Positions 31,318 through 43,345 of a stretch of 64,000 nt of DNA are shown here, in pieces; positions within the stretch are counted from its first letter, which is position 1, and the number at the start of each line of letters is the position of its first letter. Both the position numbers and the translations under genes were made by a program. This stretch comes from Epiperipatus broadwayi. Taxonomy: Eukaryota; Onychophora; Udeonychophora; Euonychophora; Peripatidae. The stretch spans positions 558,001 to 622,000 of the forward strand of contig JAQFVV010012442.1 in NCBI GenBank assembly GCA_028023455.1. The letters are read 5' to 3'. Below the pieces are notes generated by a model. The model had not been told where the DNA came from and did not search any database. It saw nothing but the letters and a program-made list of their open reading frames with translations.

Positions 31318-33862
31318 TGTACCGGTCAGAAAACGTGTGACTCGTACACATAGTGCAGAATTCGACCACCATACAGAACAGCAGCACCATCGAGTAGCGA
31401 AGCCACCCATGGTAGTGAATTCGAACATAGTTTATCAGTTCCACAATACAATCCACAAAACAACGCATCTGATGCGACATTAGTAAATATTTCCTTAGGA
31501 ACGGGGGTCAGGGATATGCAAGAGATTCATGATTTTATTCTCGAGTTAGCCAATAATCAAACTAATATTAATTAAACATTCATATTTACATAATCGAGGA
31601 AATATTATATAGAATGGGCATTGAATAAATGAAACGTAACTGCAGACATATAGTTTGAAATTATTTATTAATACCTTTTAATAAAACATTTACTAATAAT
31701 ATTTTAGGGATTGAAAGCTTCAGTAGCAGAAATTGCGACATGATTATATTTTAAAGAGTACATTTATTTATTTAGACATTAATTTATATTGAGGATTTCA
31801 GTAGCGGTATTTCCGATACGGTAATGTTTACAAAAGAAATACATTTATTTGAAAGCGTAATCTAGCTACCTAAAATTATTGAGTAAGTATTTCTAATGCA
31901 TGCCTTGGGGAATTTATACCTTTGCAATGCAAGAGTCTAAAGTATGGGTTTTAAGAGTAACGGCAGACATATGTTTATCGAATTAAAATATTTATTTATA
32001 ACTAAGGGCAAACATTTATTTGAGAGTGAACTGTGAAGATAATGCAGAGGTGGAGTGATATATAGAATAATAAGACTAAGTAAAGGAACACGTGGTATGC
32101 TTTAGAAAGGCGATATGGAATGGCAGTATATTGAAACTGCAATGCCGCGAATGAGTTTATAAAACTGTCAGGCTGGTCTCTGCCACGGCCCGACAAAGTA
32201 AGGTGTCACATAAGCATAACCAGGGACAAGCGGTCCGTGTCACAGTTTTGCCGGCTGGCTGCATGACAGGTCAAATCCTATTGGAGCATTTATTATGTCC
32301 GCTTGTGTAGGACGACGGGGGTTAATTTCAACCCTGAAGAATCCGGAATATTTACGGCGGAATAGATCATAAACGATTATGATAAGATTTAAGTAGATTT
32401 CTGGCTCAGTCTCACATTATCAACATTTACTAAAGAACGTTGGCGACTCTCAAAGAAATGTAATTTTCTGGAATTATACATAATGATTTACTAAATACAA
32501 AACATATATAAATTGGGAATTATAATAACTAATACATCAGCCATTTGCGAAGTAGTTGACCCCTGCATTAAAATAAATGATGCACTGAATGCGTGTCAAT
32601 TTATATGAAAGTTTAGTTATTTACGAAAGTACATATTAATGAAAATGTGACACGCATTCACTATTTCATACGATCATAGATTTAAACTTTGAAAATTGAA
32701 ATAATTATGAGCATGCAATAATTAAATAATAACTATAGATAGAAATGTAGATTATAGAAATACACACCCAAGAAAGATAGAGTGAGGTAAGCTAGATTAT
32801 TAGATACATTTACACATTACATTAATTATTCAATTTAGTTATACAAATGGTAGTTTTTACATTTTATAATTTAGATAAGTATTATGAAGAAGAGCTATAG
32901 CATATTATTAGAGTACTCTAGAGTTTGAACACAGACAGGTACCTGTTTTATAAGAAGTTTTCTGATTTCATTAGTTTAACAGCAAAAAGTTCACGAGTGG
33001 CAAGTCTTTCTTGTATTTAGATATTTCATTTAACTTCACAGCAGCAGCAGCTTTTTCCTTTATTTCAGGCAGCAGATCCTCATGGTGAATTTATGACGGG
33101 CAATGGAAAGTTTAGCATCCGATAGGCCATCTCCCGATGCAGAATAATTTAGGTGCTTTACTTGGTCATACCTTGGCAGAAACAAATTATTTTATATTTT
33201 TGGAGACTCTCAGTGATCGAGAGCAAAGCTAAAGTTTTAAGTGAATGTCTCCAGCAAGTCTAAGATGGCCTCTCTTTTTTTATCTTGATCTTTCACATTT
33301 TTGTTAAGATATTTTTAGGTTATACTTAATCTGCCCTGAGGATAATCAATGCATTTTGTTGGTTTTTAATTAAAGAAAGATGCCGTTCTATTGTTTACAT
33401 TTTACATTTACTAATTATATCTTGGGGAATTTTTCTTTAATTAATCTATTATCTATCACTGAGCGATGCTTTTAAATTTCAAAAACAAAAAGGGAACATA
33501 AGATTATTTTAACTTTTAATTGTATATTACATCAGATATTTTTTTAGAATTATTATTAAATGAAATTTAAACAAAGCAATAAATACGAACTTCATAATCC
33601 AAAATAAATGATTAAAATTATACAAAATTATATAACTAAAAGAAATCTAAATTATATTGTTTTATCCCTATTTATTGTGTTTAATTTGAGATCGAAATGT
33701 GTGTGTGTTTATGCTGAATTCTACATATTTTTATACATTTTTAATATTGCTACACACACAATTCGATAACAAAAAATTTAAATTTGGGCAGGATAGACCG
33801 GTCAGTGAGAGATGACAGAAAAAGGTGAAACTTAAGATTCAAATACGAATCTTACTGTTTCA
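31318..33862 (-). repeat. LTR element 1, right (5') LTR
   Basis: 2,545 bp, starting TGTACCGGTCAG and ending CTTACTGTTTCA on the plus strand. The end at 33826-33862 is a palindrome (TGAAACTTAAGATTC with GAATCTTACTGTTTCA). Confidence 0.9.
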
Positions 33863-33873
33863 ATATATATATA

Positions 33874-34976
33874 TGAAAAACAAAAAACACAAGTTAAAAA
33901 CTTGCATACGCTTGTATTTATGACAATAGATGGCGTTATACCAAAAACACCTTCAAGCATTTGTTTACATAACCGTCAGAGTGAGTATTTCACTATCTCT
34001 AACTTAATTTCCACCTTCATATGATAATTTGAAACAATTTCCTATCATCAGTGAAGGACAGGATTAAGAAACTAGATCTAAAACACAAACTCTGAGCGTT
34101 TAAGAAACAGTTTCTATTCAGCTTGCAAGCATGAATCTTTTAGACATGTAAGGTCTTCAAACTCAGCATCGCATGCCAGATAGCTACATGGGTCTGATAT
34201 CAGTTCAGCATCACCACATTGTAGAAGTCTCTGCAATATGTATCATTGCAAGACAACCTCAAATGTACATTTATGAAAAACAAAAAACACAAGTTAAAAA
34301 CTTGTATACGCTTGTATTTATGACAATATATGGCATTATACCAAAAACAACTTCAAGAATTTGTTAACATAAACGTCAGAGTGAGTATTTCACTCTCTCT
34401 AACTTAATTTCCACCTTCATATCATGATTTCAAGCTATTTGCTATCGTCAGTGAAGGACAGGATTAAGAAACTAGATCTAAAACACAAACTCTGAGCATT
34501 TAAGAAACAGTTTCTATTCAGCTTGCAAGCGTGAATCTTTTAGACACATAATGTCTTCAAACTCAGCATCGCATGCCATATAGCTACATGGGTCTGATAT
34601 TAGTTCAGCATCACCACATAGTAGAAGTCTCTGCAATATATATCATTGCAAGAAAGACCTCAAAAGTACATTTATAAAAAACAAAAAACACAAGTTTAAA
34701 ACTTGCATACGCTTGTATTTATGACAATAGATGGCGTTATACCAAAAACACCTTCAAGCGTTTTTTTACATAAACGTCAGAGTGATTAATTCACTATCTC
34801 TAACTTAATTTCCACCTTCATATCATGATTTCAAGCTATTTGCTATCATCACTGAAGGACAGGATTAAGAAACTAGATCTAAAACACAAACTCTGAGCGT
34901 TTAATAAACAGTTTCTATTCAGCTTGCAAGCGTGGATCTTTTAGACATGTAATGTCTTCAAACTCACCATCACATT
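33874..34976 (+). repeat. R400 forward array, about 2.75 units
   Basis: Units start at 33874, 34274 and about 34674 with a period of exactly 400 bp (start word TGAAAAACAAAAAACACAAG). The third unit stops in mid-sequence at about 34976, where the orientation reverses. Confidence 0.92.
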
Positions 34977-35833
34977 CTCTGACATTTATGTAAACAAACG
35001 CTTGAAGGTGTTTTTGGTATAACACCATCTATTGTTGTAAATACAAGCTTATGCAAGTTTTTAACTTGTGTTTTTTGTTTTTCATAAATGTACCATTGAG
35101 GTCTGTCTTGCAATGATATATATTGCAGAGACTTCTACTATGTGGTGATGCTGAACTGATATCAGACCCATGTAGCTATCTGGCATGCGATGCTGAGTTT
35201 GAAGACATTACGTGTCTAAAAGATTCACGCTTGCAAGCTGTATAAAAACTGTTTCTTAAACGCTCAGAGTGTGTGTTTTAGATCTAGTTTCTTAATCCTG
35301 TCCTTCACTGACAATAGCAAATATCTTGAAATCATGATACGAAAGTGGAAATTAAGTTAGATATAGCGAAATACTTGCTCTGACGTTTATGTAAACAAAC
35401 GCTTGAAGGTGTTTTTGGTATAACGCCATCTATTTTCATAAATACAAGCGTATGCAAGTTTTTAACGTGTGTTTTTTGTTTTTTATAAATGTACCTTTGA
35501 GGTCTTTCTTGCAATAATATATATATTGGAGAGACTTCTACTATGTGCTGATGCTAAACTGATATCAGACCCATGTAGCTATCTGGCATGCAATGCTGAG
35601 TTTGAAGACATTACGTGTCTAAAAAATTCACGTTTACAAGCTGAATAGAAACTGTTTCTTAAATGCTCAGAGTTTGTGTTTTAGATCTAGTTTCTTAATC
35701 CTGTCCTTAACTGATGATAGCAAATAGCTTGAAATCATGATATGAAGGTGGAAATTAAGTTAGAGATAGTGAAATAGTCGCTCTGATGTTTATGTAAACA
35801 AATGCTTGAAGGTGTTTTTGGTATAATGCCATC
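34977..35833 (-). repeat. R400 reverse array, about 2.1 units
   Basis: Continues directly from the forward array but on the opposite strand, beginning in mid-unit (TCTGACATTTATGTAAACAAA). It ends at GCCATC next to a (TA)n tract. Together with the forward array it is a palindrome of about 2 kb with almost no spacer. Confidence 0.92.
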
Positions 35834-35905
35834 TATATATATATATATATATATAGCAAGGTGTTTTTGGTATAATGCCATCTATATATATATATATATA
35901 TATAG
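35809..35905 (+). repeat. Direct duplication of the R400 end with (TA)n
   Basis: AAGGTGTTTTTGGTATAATG + CCATC + (TA)n + AGC occurs twice in tandem (35809-35857 and 35858-35907), the same type of flank-plus-tract duplication as at 24.5 kb. Confidence 0.9.
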
Positions 35906-36420
35906 CACACTATACCTTCAGAACATCCCTGACTGGCAACATTAAATGCATCATGGGGATATATGTCATATTTTTTTGTGTCATCATTGTAAATATTTAT
36001 TAAAAAGTGTTCATTTACACATAATACTTCTTTGACCTTCAAAATACTCATTTCATGTTACAGTTAAGAACTATCAGAAAACTGAGAATAAAGACCATGA
36101 TGTTGTTACTTGGGCTTAATGTTAAAGAGATAGACATATTATATTGCTGATACATATTGATAAACAGACCGACAATGATTGAATACTATATGAATAATGA
36201 TATACTTAAACCAGCTGCAATAAAAAAATGAAATAGCGTATTATTTAAAAATTATTATTTTGACTAGCTTGTTTGCTGTAAAAATACAAAGAAAACTCAA
36301 ATGATATCTTTTCAATTGATAGTAAACTCCTTTCTGAAGACTGCATTGAAAATGTACTTGGTAAATAATGTTTACTAAATTTTAATTGTCAGTTATTTTT
36401 ACAAACAGGCACACAACACT
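35906..36420. other. AT-rich non-coding stretch
   Basis: No gene. The minus-strand open frame (35833-36051) runs into the microsatellite and has no recognised domain. Confidence 0.5.
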
Positions 36421-36426
36421 CACACA

Positions 36427-36476
<50 letters not shown>

Positions 36477-36524
36477 TGACACACACACACACTATATATA
36501 TATATATATATAGTGTGTGTGTGT
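36421..36524. repeat. Two adjacent palindromes with (TA)n cores (36.4 kb)
   Basis: CACTCA-(TA)n-TGAGTG is followed immediately by ACACACACACACT-(TA)n-AGTGTGTGTGTGT, i.e. the order A-(TA)n-A'-B-(TA)n-B'. Confidence 0.85.
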
Positions 36525-36673
36525 TGTCTGAATGTGGATGTTAGTAGAAAAAGAAAAATATATAAATTAAAATAAAATAAAATAAAATTAATACAACTAA
36601 AATAAGAAAATGAGATATCACACTTCAGGCATTATCACTATTTAAAGGACAAATTGATTGGTATATATATATA
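36525..36673. other. Short AT-rich spacer
   Basis: Contains a small (AAAAT)n-like run near 36570-36590; nothing else seen. Confidence 0.5.
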
Positions 36674-36858
36674 TGAAAAACAAAAAAAAAAACAAGTTAA
36701 ACTTGCTAACGCTTGTATTTATGATCAATAGATGGTGTTTTACCAAAAACACCGTCAAAGCATACATAAACATCAGAGTAAGCATTCACTATCTCTAATG
36801 TTTATGTAAACAAACATATGCTTTGACGGTGTTTTTGGTAAAATGCCATCTATTGATC

Positions 36859-36900
<42 letters not shown>

Positions 36901-36926
36901 GATATATATATATATATATATATATC
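36674..36926. repeat. Truncated R400 hairpin with (TA)n
   Basis: The first about 100 bp of an R400 unit (GAAAAACAAAA...ACCAAAAACACCGTCAAAGCATA) is followed by its reverse complement (TATGCTTTGACGGTGTTTTT) after about 40 bases, then by (TA)n runs to 36926. It is a miniature version of the inverted array at 35 kb. Confidence 0.85.
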
Positions 36927-37010
36927 ACTTTATTTTAATTTGAAATCATTAAAATTACAGTTACAATAATCATGATGAATTCTATTATTCTTTCTCTTGT
37001 TGTAGTTACT

Positions 37011-37174
<164 letters not shown>

Positions 37175-37410
37175 ATTGCTCTTTAGCAAATGGTAATTTT
37201 CATACACCCCTTAAAAATTGCTAAAGTTGTACCTATTTTTAACAAATGATCTAGAGATTTTCTAAGTGATTATAGGCCTATTTCAGTTCTACACACTGTT
37301 GCTCGAATATTTGAAAGATGTTTATATAATAAAATGTCTTAGATGTCAATAAGGTTTTGCCCTCAGAGCAGCATGGAATACATTGGGCAGTTCAAACAAC
37401 CACAACAAAA
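37175..37410 (+). pseudogene. CR1/Jockey-like LINE reverse-transcriptase fragment
   Basis: One frame from about 37200 reads L-K-I-A-K-V-V-P-I-F-N-K, one stop, then S-D-Y-R-P-I-S-V-L and A-R-I-F-E-R-C-L-Y-N-K-M, and, after a frame change, N-K-V-L-P-S-E-Q-H-G. This is the N-terminal RT block of non-LTR elements of the Jockey/CR1/RTE type (K-x-A-x-V-x-P-x-F-K-K-G then N-Y-R-P-I-S-L-L). It is a different family from the L1/Tx1-like pieces on its right. Only about 70 codons survive. Confidence 0.7.
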
Positions 37411-37439
37411 ATTTAAACTAATCCCAGATATACCATAAA

Positions 37440-38850
37440 TAAAAATAAAATTGCAGTGCTGAATATCATAGGACTCCTAGAAACAAAAATCTATATTAGA
37501 TCACAAATTAATACTGCCACTTACTTTGACAATCAAGGTTTTTCCATATATTCCAGAGACACATCATTACCTTCAGCAGGCAGAAGCATATTTATAGCTT
37601 CAAACGGCAATTTTTTAAAGTTCAAATTATTTACCTTGACTTCCATCTTCTTATCACTACATTTCAGCATCAAATTATCTCAATCAACATTATTTTTGTG
37701 TATGGACCCCCAGGTCCCAGCATAATATCACATATAATTTTCATAATAAAATCTCATCTTGCAACCAGCCACAACTCAATAATATTAATGTTTAATTTCA
37801 ACTTAGGCTATGAAAAATTCAATACAAAATGGTTACTTCCATTAAATGTGCCATCCTTTAGTGCACAGCGCTTTGGTGCCACAGATTCAGTGACATTTTA
37901 TAATCAGTAACACACAGTAATTATAGATATATGCTACTAAATACCAATGCTTCATTGCTTAATCAACATTCAATTCTTCCCATTCCTGTTTTCAGACCAT
38001 TTCATGTAAACCATTACAATATTTTTTTATAAATTTAAGCATAATGGACCATTACAGTAAATTTCTCAGAGCTACAAATGACATTTATTTATCTAGAAAA
38101 AAACAGTCAGTATCCTACTCTCAACAACCACTACCATATTTCTATTCTCAGAGACTTTCACTATGCTAAATAAAATTATTAATATGTCACATGATCCAAT
38201 TCAAAAATACCAATCATTCTCAACATATTATCCTTCAACATACATCACATGACAAATACTCACCATAACTCTCCTGATTAATGGCACAAACAGACAATCA
38301 GAAAAGAATCACCATCTCCAGACCCATACACAGTACTCATCAATACATACAAAAACTAACACATTTTTACTACAATACATGTAAACAATTAAAAGAATAT
38401 CTTGCCATGAAAATAAAAAAAAATATGTCTCACCCAACAACACACATGGACATACAGATAAATCTTCTGGGCACTAGGTTATCCATCAACCAGAAAAGTA
38501 CCCATATAAATTAAGATAAGTGGCAACATCTATGGAGAATATAACATGCTGGACTTAATATATCAACATTTCAAGCAAAAGCTCCAAAATCTAAACAATA
38601 CACACCAAACAGTGATTAGTTTGGAATATCTGAAACATGTATTCCTTTTCCGATCCAATAATTTGCTGAAGAGCTTAAAAAACTCCCAAAAGTTACCACT
38701 CTAGAACCAATGGTGTACTGGAATTTGTTTTTTTTTATATTTGAATCAATTTACCACAGAGTACTTTTGCAATCTTGCTAACTTCCTAGCACAAAAATTA
38801 TACAATACTAGAGGATTATATCCAATAGCAATAGTGACATTTAACAAAAA
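37440..38850 (+). pseudogene. L1/Tx1-like LINE, endonuclease and linker part
   Basis: Overlapping open frames 37456-37725 and 37698-37910 together cover an APE-type endonuclease: I-I-G-L-L-E-T-K-I (family I-x-x-L-Q-E-T-K), G-R-S-I-F-I-A-S, then M-Y-G-P-P-G-P-S and I-I-L-M-F-N-F-N-L where the catalytic block is normally G-D-F-N. The block F-V-Y-x-P-x-G and the following spacing match the minus-strand copy near 42.1 kb, so they are one family. Frames at 38281-38514 and 38741-38850 continue into the endonuclease-RT linker; no RT motif is reached before the trinucleotide tract at 38851. It is dead by frameshifts and by loss of the catalytic D. Confidence 0.75.
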
Positions 38851-39062
38851 CATCATCATCATCATTATCATCATCATCATCATCATTATCATCATCATCA
38901 TCATCAGTAGTAGAAGTAGTAGTAATAGTAGTAGCAGTTGTAGTAGTAGCAGTAGTAGTAGTAGCAGTAGTAGTAGTAGTAGCGGTAGTAGTACTAGTAG
39001 TAGTAGTAGCAGTAGTAGCAATAGTAGCAATGGTAGCAGTAGTAGCAGTAGTAGTAGTAGTA
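38851..39062. repeat. Compound (CAT)n-(AGT/AGC)n microsatellite
   Basis: CAT/TAT units (38851-38905) pass into AGT and AGC units up to 39062. The tract is the boundary between two LINE fragments in opposite orientation. Serine-rich and threonine-rich frames here are artefacts. Confidence 0.93.
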
Positions 39063-42000
39063 TATTTCAAAGCAAATTTTATTGGTCAAAAACTGGTTAC
39101 ATTATATCCACTTGTACATAGTATCAAATATAATATATGAAGATACAAGTGGAAATACAGAAAAAAAAATTTTCTTCTTCTTTACTATTTGAGTCTTTAG
39201 TAATTGTTATAGTTTTAAATATTTCAGTTTTTATTGTGAGTCCATTTGGGTTTTCTATTTTTCTGAGATTATCTTTTATCTTTCCTTTATAGTGCTGCTC
39301 TTATTTTAAAGAGAGACCAAGTGGAAGTAAAAATGTCCAGTGATGCAAGAAGATTGTCTCTTTTTTTAAGTTTTTCTAGCTTATTATGGTATGTGTTAGG
39401 ATGTCTTCTTGGTTTGTTTCCTAAGGTGAATGTACATATTGTACACCATAAGGCATATTTGCTGTAAATGGCTGTGCATATTGTTGATATTTTTTGTTTT
39501 GATTGAATGATTTCATCATTTTTTTCTATTGTGGTTTCCCTTTTCCTATAAATATTCAACTTCAGTTGTCTGACTTTCTGTAAGAATCTACAGTAGTGTA
39601 TCAAATGTGTTTATTCTTTCCAGTGACACAAAACACATATTGGATCAACATCTAGGTAAAATCTCCTGAACAGAATGAAATGTGCTGTAGATAATGCATT
39701 TAAATTCAATTTGAGGATAAAGTCAAAAAATGTTGGGTCTAGGTACCATATTTTAGATTTTTTGAGTAGTTGTCTATTATCTATTCCCAATATTTGTAGC
39801 TTATTATTGTCTTCTTGGTTTTGAGATAGAAAATCATGAATTTGTCAATAAGTATATTTAATAGGGTTTTTAAGTGATATTTTGTTTTTAATCTTTTCAA
39901 TACTTACCAATAGTGTATTTATATAATTACCCATGGGAGGGGATCTGTCAGTGGGTGTTATTTCTAGTTTTGGGTCTATGTTTGGGACATGTCTAAATAT
40001 GACAATCAGTATATTTGTTGTTTTGTGTGTAGAAAGTTTGTATTGCATGCAGCCCAAAGCCATTCCATTTTATTGGTTGTTTTAGTTGTTTGTTGAAATT
40101 GCTACTACTTTTCTGCTCCATAGTATTTTATTACATAGTGAGTCAATTGACTTTATAAATTGTTTTGTAAAATTAATAATTGAGAAGTAGTATGTTTTTT
40201 ATCATTATAAGTTGATTAAATAAAGATAATGTTGCATAGATTGAGTGATATGATCTAGAGATGATACTATGGTTGTGTCTGCTTTGACTTTGAGCTTATT
40301 TTGTATATTTATTTTCTTCTGACTCATTGATAATTTTGTATGTCTATTTTCCCTGTATATATTGACCATGTTATGCCTTATTAGTGTTGATTTTTAATTT
40401 GAACTTTGTAGTCTTCTATTATTTGTTGTTTTATATGCATTTGATTCTATGAGTTTAGAAATACTGTGACATCATCCCTATAATCTATACAGGGAATGTA
40501 TGTGTGTGTATTTGCTACTTGAATACCTCGTATTTTTTATTGATTTGCCTTAGTAAATGGTTTAAATAAAATGTGAATAGCAGTGTCCTTACTGGAGAAC
40601 CTTGCAGGATTGATTGGCTAGGATTGAATGATGATGTGGATATTCCATTCAGTGTGTTATGTATTTTTCTATTTAGAATCAAATTGGCTATTGTATATAA
40701 ATTGATTTAGATATGTGTGTTTTTTTAGTTGATTTAATAGTGTTTTATTGGCATTGAATCAAAAGCTTTCTCAAAATCTAATTGGACTACCATTGGTGCA
40801 TATTTATTATTTTTAATAAGTGAGATGATTACTGTTTTGTATATCAGTGCTGCTTGCCCTGTAGATGAACCTTTTTTGCATATTGGTATTGTGATATTAT
40901 TGGTACTATGTATTGTTCAATTTTTTTCTTTATCACCTTTTCCAATAATTTTATCTCCAATGGCTCTATTGAGATAGGTCACAGATTGGAGAGTGTAGAA
41001 ATTGGTTTCTATTTTAGCATGATTGGAACCATTAATATTGGTTATAGTTCTTGCATATTGTATAGTTGCTGTGATAATTGATTTTCAAGTTGATATAAAA
41101 ATTTATTTGTGAATTAGCTGAGGTGTGACAGTATAAATTGTGGGATCCTTAGTGGTCTTGGATGACATGAGCTTGGGATTGGGTTTAAAATTATTGCAAA
41201 AATCCTTTATTTTAAATGGTGTTTCTGTTTTTGGCTTTTCAAAAAAAGTCTTCAGGAGGTTTAACATTATTCTGTTGATCAGCTTTTTTTGAAGTAGTTG
41301 TCTATAAAGTCTAGCATATTATAACCTGATGTGACACTTTTTTCCAACTCTAGAGTCATAGTGACTTTATTTGTGGATGGATAATCTAAGGCCCAACAAA
41401 TATATCTGTGGGTCCATGTATATTGTTGTGTGAGACAAATATTCTTTTTCTTTATTGTTAGATATTGCTTCAGTTTATCAAATGTTTGATTATAGAATTT
41501 TCTTAACCTTATTATGCTTTATTGGTTGTATTTGACTGGTTTTGACCATATTATCTTCTTGGTTGTTCTTGACTGGTTTTGACCATATTATACTTTTATG
41601 TATTTCACCTGATAATGTGATTCATTTTGAGGGGGTAGATTTTTATGCAATATGATTTATGTTAAATTACAGTGCATTTGTATATGCTATGTACTTGGAG
41701 ATTGGGTCCAGTTTAATTTGATTTATTTGATTTAACATTATATGCATTTATGAGAAGAGGGCCTCTGGAGTGCTATTTAAAGTAGAATTCTTATTGTCTT
41801 TTTATGCAGCTAATAGTATTTCTGTGTGTGTCTAAATTTAGTTTTAATTATTTCTGCTTCATGATCACAAAAATTGGAAAGAGAGAGACTTACGTCTATT
41901 ATGTGGTGTAACATGAAAGAATAATACATCAGATCTATTAAAGTTTTGTGTCTGTTAATATAAAAAGATAGTGAGTCTGGTTGAAAAAAAGCTACCCTGC

Positions 42001-42310
42001 TTTTAAGTGATATTTTAAATTGATAGATCCATTTTATGACAAATTTTTATATAGTCATATTAAAATCTCCTGCAAGTATAGTGGAGTAGGGATTGCTTGC
42101 TAAAATTGAGTTTATAGTTGTAATTATTCCGATAATTACTGTCAGCCCTGAAGGTACATAGACAAATATAATGTTTATTGAAAGTTTTATAGGATTGAAA
42201 GTTGTTATAAGTATATTTGCATTTATAGAAATTATTTTAAAAGTTCTGAATGGGAATTGTTAGTTAATAAATATTCCTGTGCCACTTGATGGCATTGCTG
42301 TGTCCATGGA
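39063..42310 (-). pseudogene. L1/Tx1-like LINE ORF2 relic, most complete copy
   Basis: Read on the minus strand, in order: the end of an APE endonuclease with F-V-Y-V-P-S-G and the catalytic block A-G-D-F-N-M-T (42059-42073); an RT with K-K-G-S-S-T-G-Q-A-A, motif A L-D-F-E-K-A-F-D-S (40755-40781), motif B L-Q-G-S-P-V-R-T-L-L-F (40576-40607) and motif C as Y-R-D-D (40468-40483); the thumb and a block L-W-S-R-K; and a C-terminal zinc knuckle C-x2-C...H...C near 39595-39642. These are the signatures of L1/Tx1-clade LINEs, whose protein nicks target DNA and copies its own RNA there. Many stops and frame changes show that it is dead. The 5' half of the endonuclease is missing. It shares its C-terminus with the fragment at 6.2-7.5 kb. 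No poly(A) is seen at the 3' end; it runs instead into the trinucleotide tract. Confidence 0.88.
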
Positions 42311-42577
42311 GCATGCTCATTTTTATTTTTTTTTTTTTTTTTTTTTTAATTTTTTTTTTTTTTTTATTCCTAAAAGGTTTTTTTTTTTTGTTTTTTAATA
42401 TTAATTTTTTATTATTTTGGTTAGTTTAGACCTTTGTCATTTATGGCAGTTATATTTATGTTCATTTGAATTGTTTATGCTTCTTGGTAGGGAAAATTAT
42501 TTATATTTTTCTCCAGTTATATTGCTTGACATTATCTCCTATCTGAGAGCTAACCCTTTTTGAATTGTGATTTTCTT
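42311..42577. other. T-rich spacer
   Basis: Long T runs (42325-42400, on the minus strand A runs) between the LINE relic and the next microsatellite. No gene. Confidence 0.6.
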
Positions 42578-42975
<398 letters not shown>

Positions 42976-43031
42976 GAAAACATTAATCTATAAATAACTA
43001 AAACGATTCTGTATTAAACACTTACTGGTAG

Positions 43032-43239
43032 TTAGCAATTAATGTGTGAAGATGTAGTCCAATTTCCATTCACACAATAAACGTTATATATAGAATGTGT
43101 ACTTTTACAAAATATTTCTTTCCTAGCACCATGAGGAAGATAATCACCTATTTTTATTCTTCTAAACAACGGATAATTCGCATTTAATTGTCGATATTCT
43201 ACTAAGGTATTTGGCATAGTTTCATTTTTAACAAGGCAT

Positions 43240-43240
<1 letters not shown>
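43032..43240 (-). CDS. Putative terminal exon: CCP/sushi-like module
   Basis: A minus-strand frame of 69 codons, ending in TAA at 43032-43034, has normal amino-acid composition and four cysteines in CCP/sushi spacing: C-L-V-K-N-E-T, then I-K-I-G-D-Y-L-P-H-G-A-R-K-E-I-F-C, then N-V-Y-C-V-N-G-N-W, then S-H-I-N-C directly before the stop. The G-D-Y, second Cys, third Cys plus G-x-W, and final Cys are the family hallmarks; such modules occur in secreted or membrane proteins (complement factors, selectin-like proteins, adhesion proteins) and bind other proteins. Upstream of the first Cys the sequence is ...TATATATAG/GA-TGC, a possible 3' splice site giving a phase-1 exon start, as is usual for CCP exons. 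The acceptor would consist of the (TA)n tract. No preceding exon is recognised. It could be a real last exon or a captured or pseudogene fragment. Confidence 0.45.
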
Positions 43241-43273
<33 letters not shown>

Positions 43274-43345
43274 ATGCCTTGTTAAAAATGAATTTTAATT
43301 TCAATTATATATATATATATATATATATATAATTGAAATTAAAAT
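43222..43345. repeat. Two adjacent palindromes with (TA)n cores (43.2 kb)
   Basis: A = TCATTTTTAACAAGGCATCC (43222-43241), (TA)n, its exact reverse complement (43272-43291), then B = ATTTTAATTTCAAT (43292-43305), (TA)n, and its exact reverse complement (43332-43345). Arm A contains the first codons of the CCP-like exon. Confidence 0.95.

Larger units (their letters stand above)
26604..33862 (-). mobile_element. LTR element 1: Ty3-like gag-only LTR retrotransposon
   Basis: Two direct repeats of 2,576 and 2,545 bp enclose 2,138 bp. Each repeat starts TGTA and ends TTTCA on the plus strand, giving the TG...CA ends of LTRs when read on the minus strand. The interior carries a minus-strand gag relic, so the element is transcribed right to left. 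Next to the right LTR is a primer-binding-like motif (TTTGGCGCTTTCC) and next to the left LTR a short purine tract (GTGGGAAA). Pol is absent, so the element could not have moved without help. The LTRs are about 97-98 percent alike by eye, older than element 2 and younger than element 3. It sits between (TA)n runs on both sides; the flanking ATAT could be the target duplication. Confidence 0.88.

Noticed and set aside
33874-35833. R400 array as a CRISPR array or as tRNA/rRNA gene cluster
   Set aside because: The unit is 400 bp with no short repeat-spacer pattern, the genome is eukaryotic, and no A/B-box or rRNA sequence is seen.
37175-42310. One single large LINE spanning 37.2-42.3 kb
   Set aside because: The left piece is a different family, the middle piece is on the plus strand and the right piece on the minus strand, each separated by a microsatellite.
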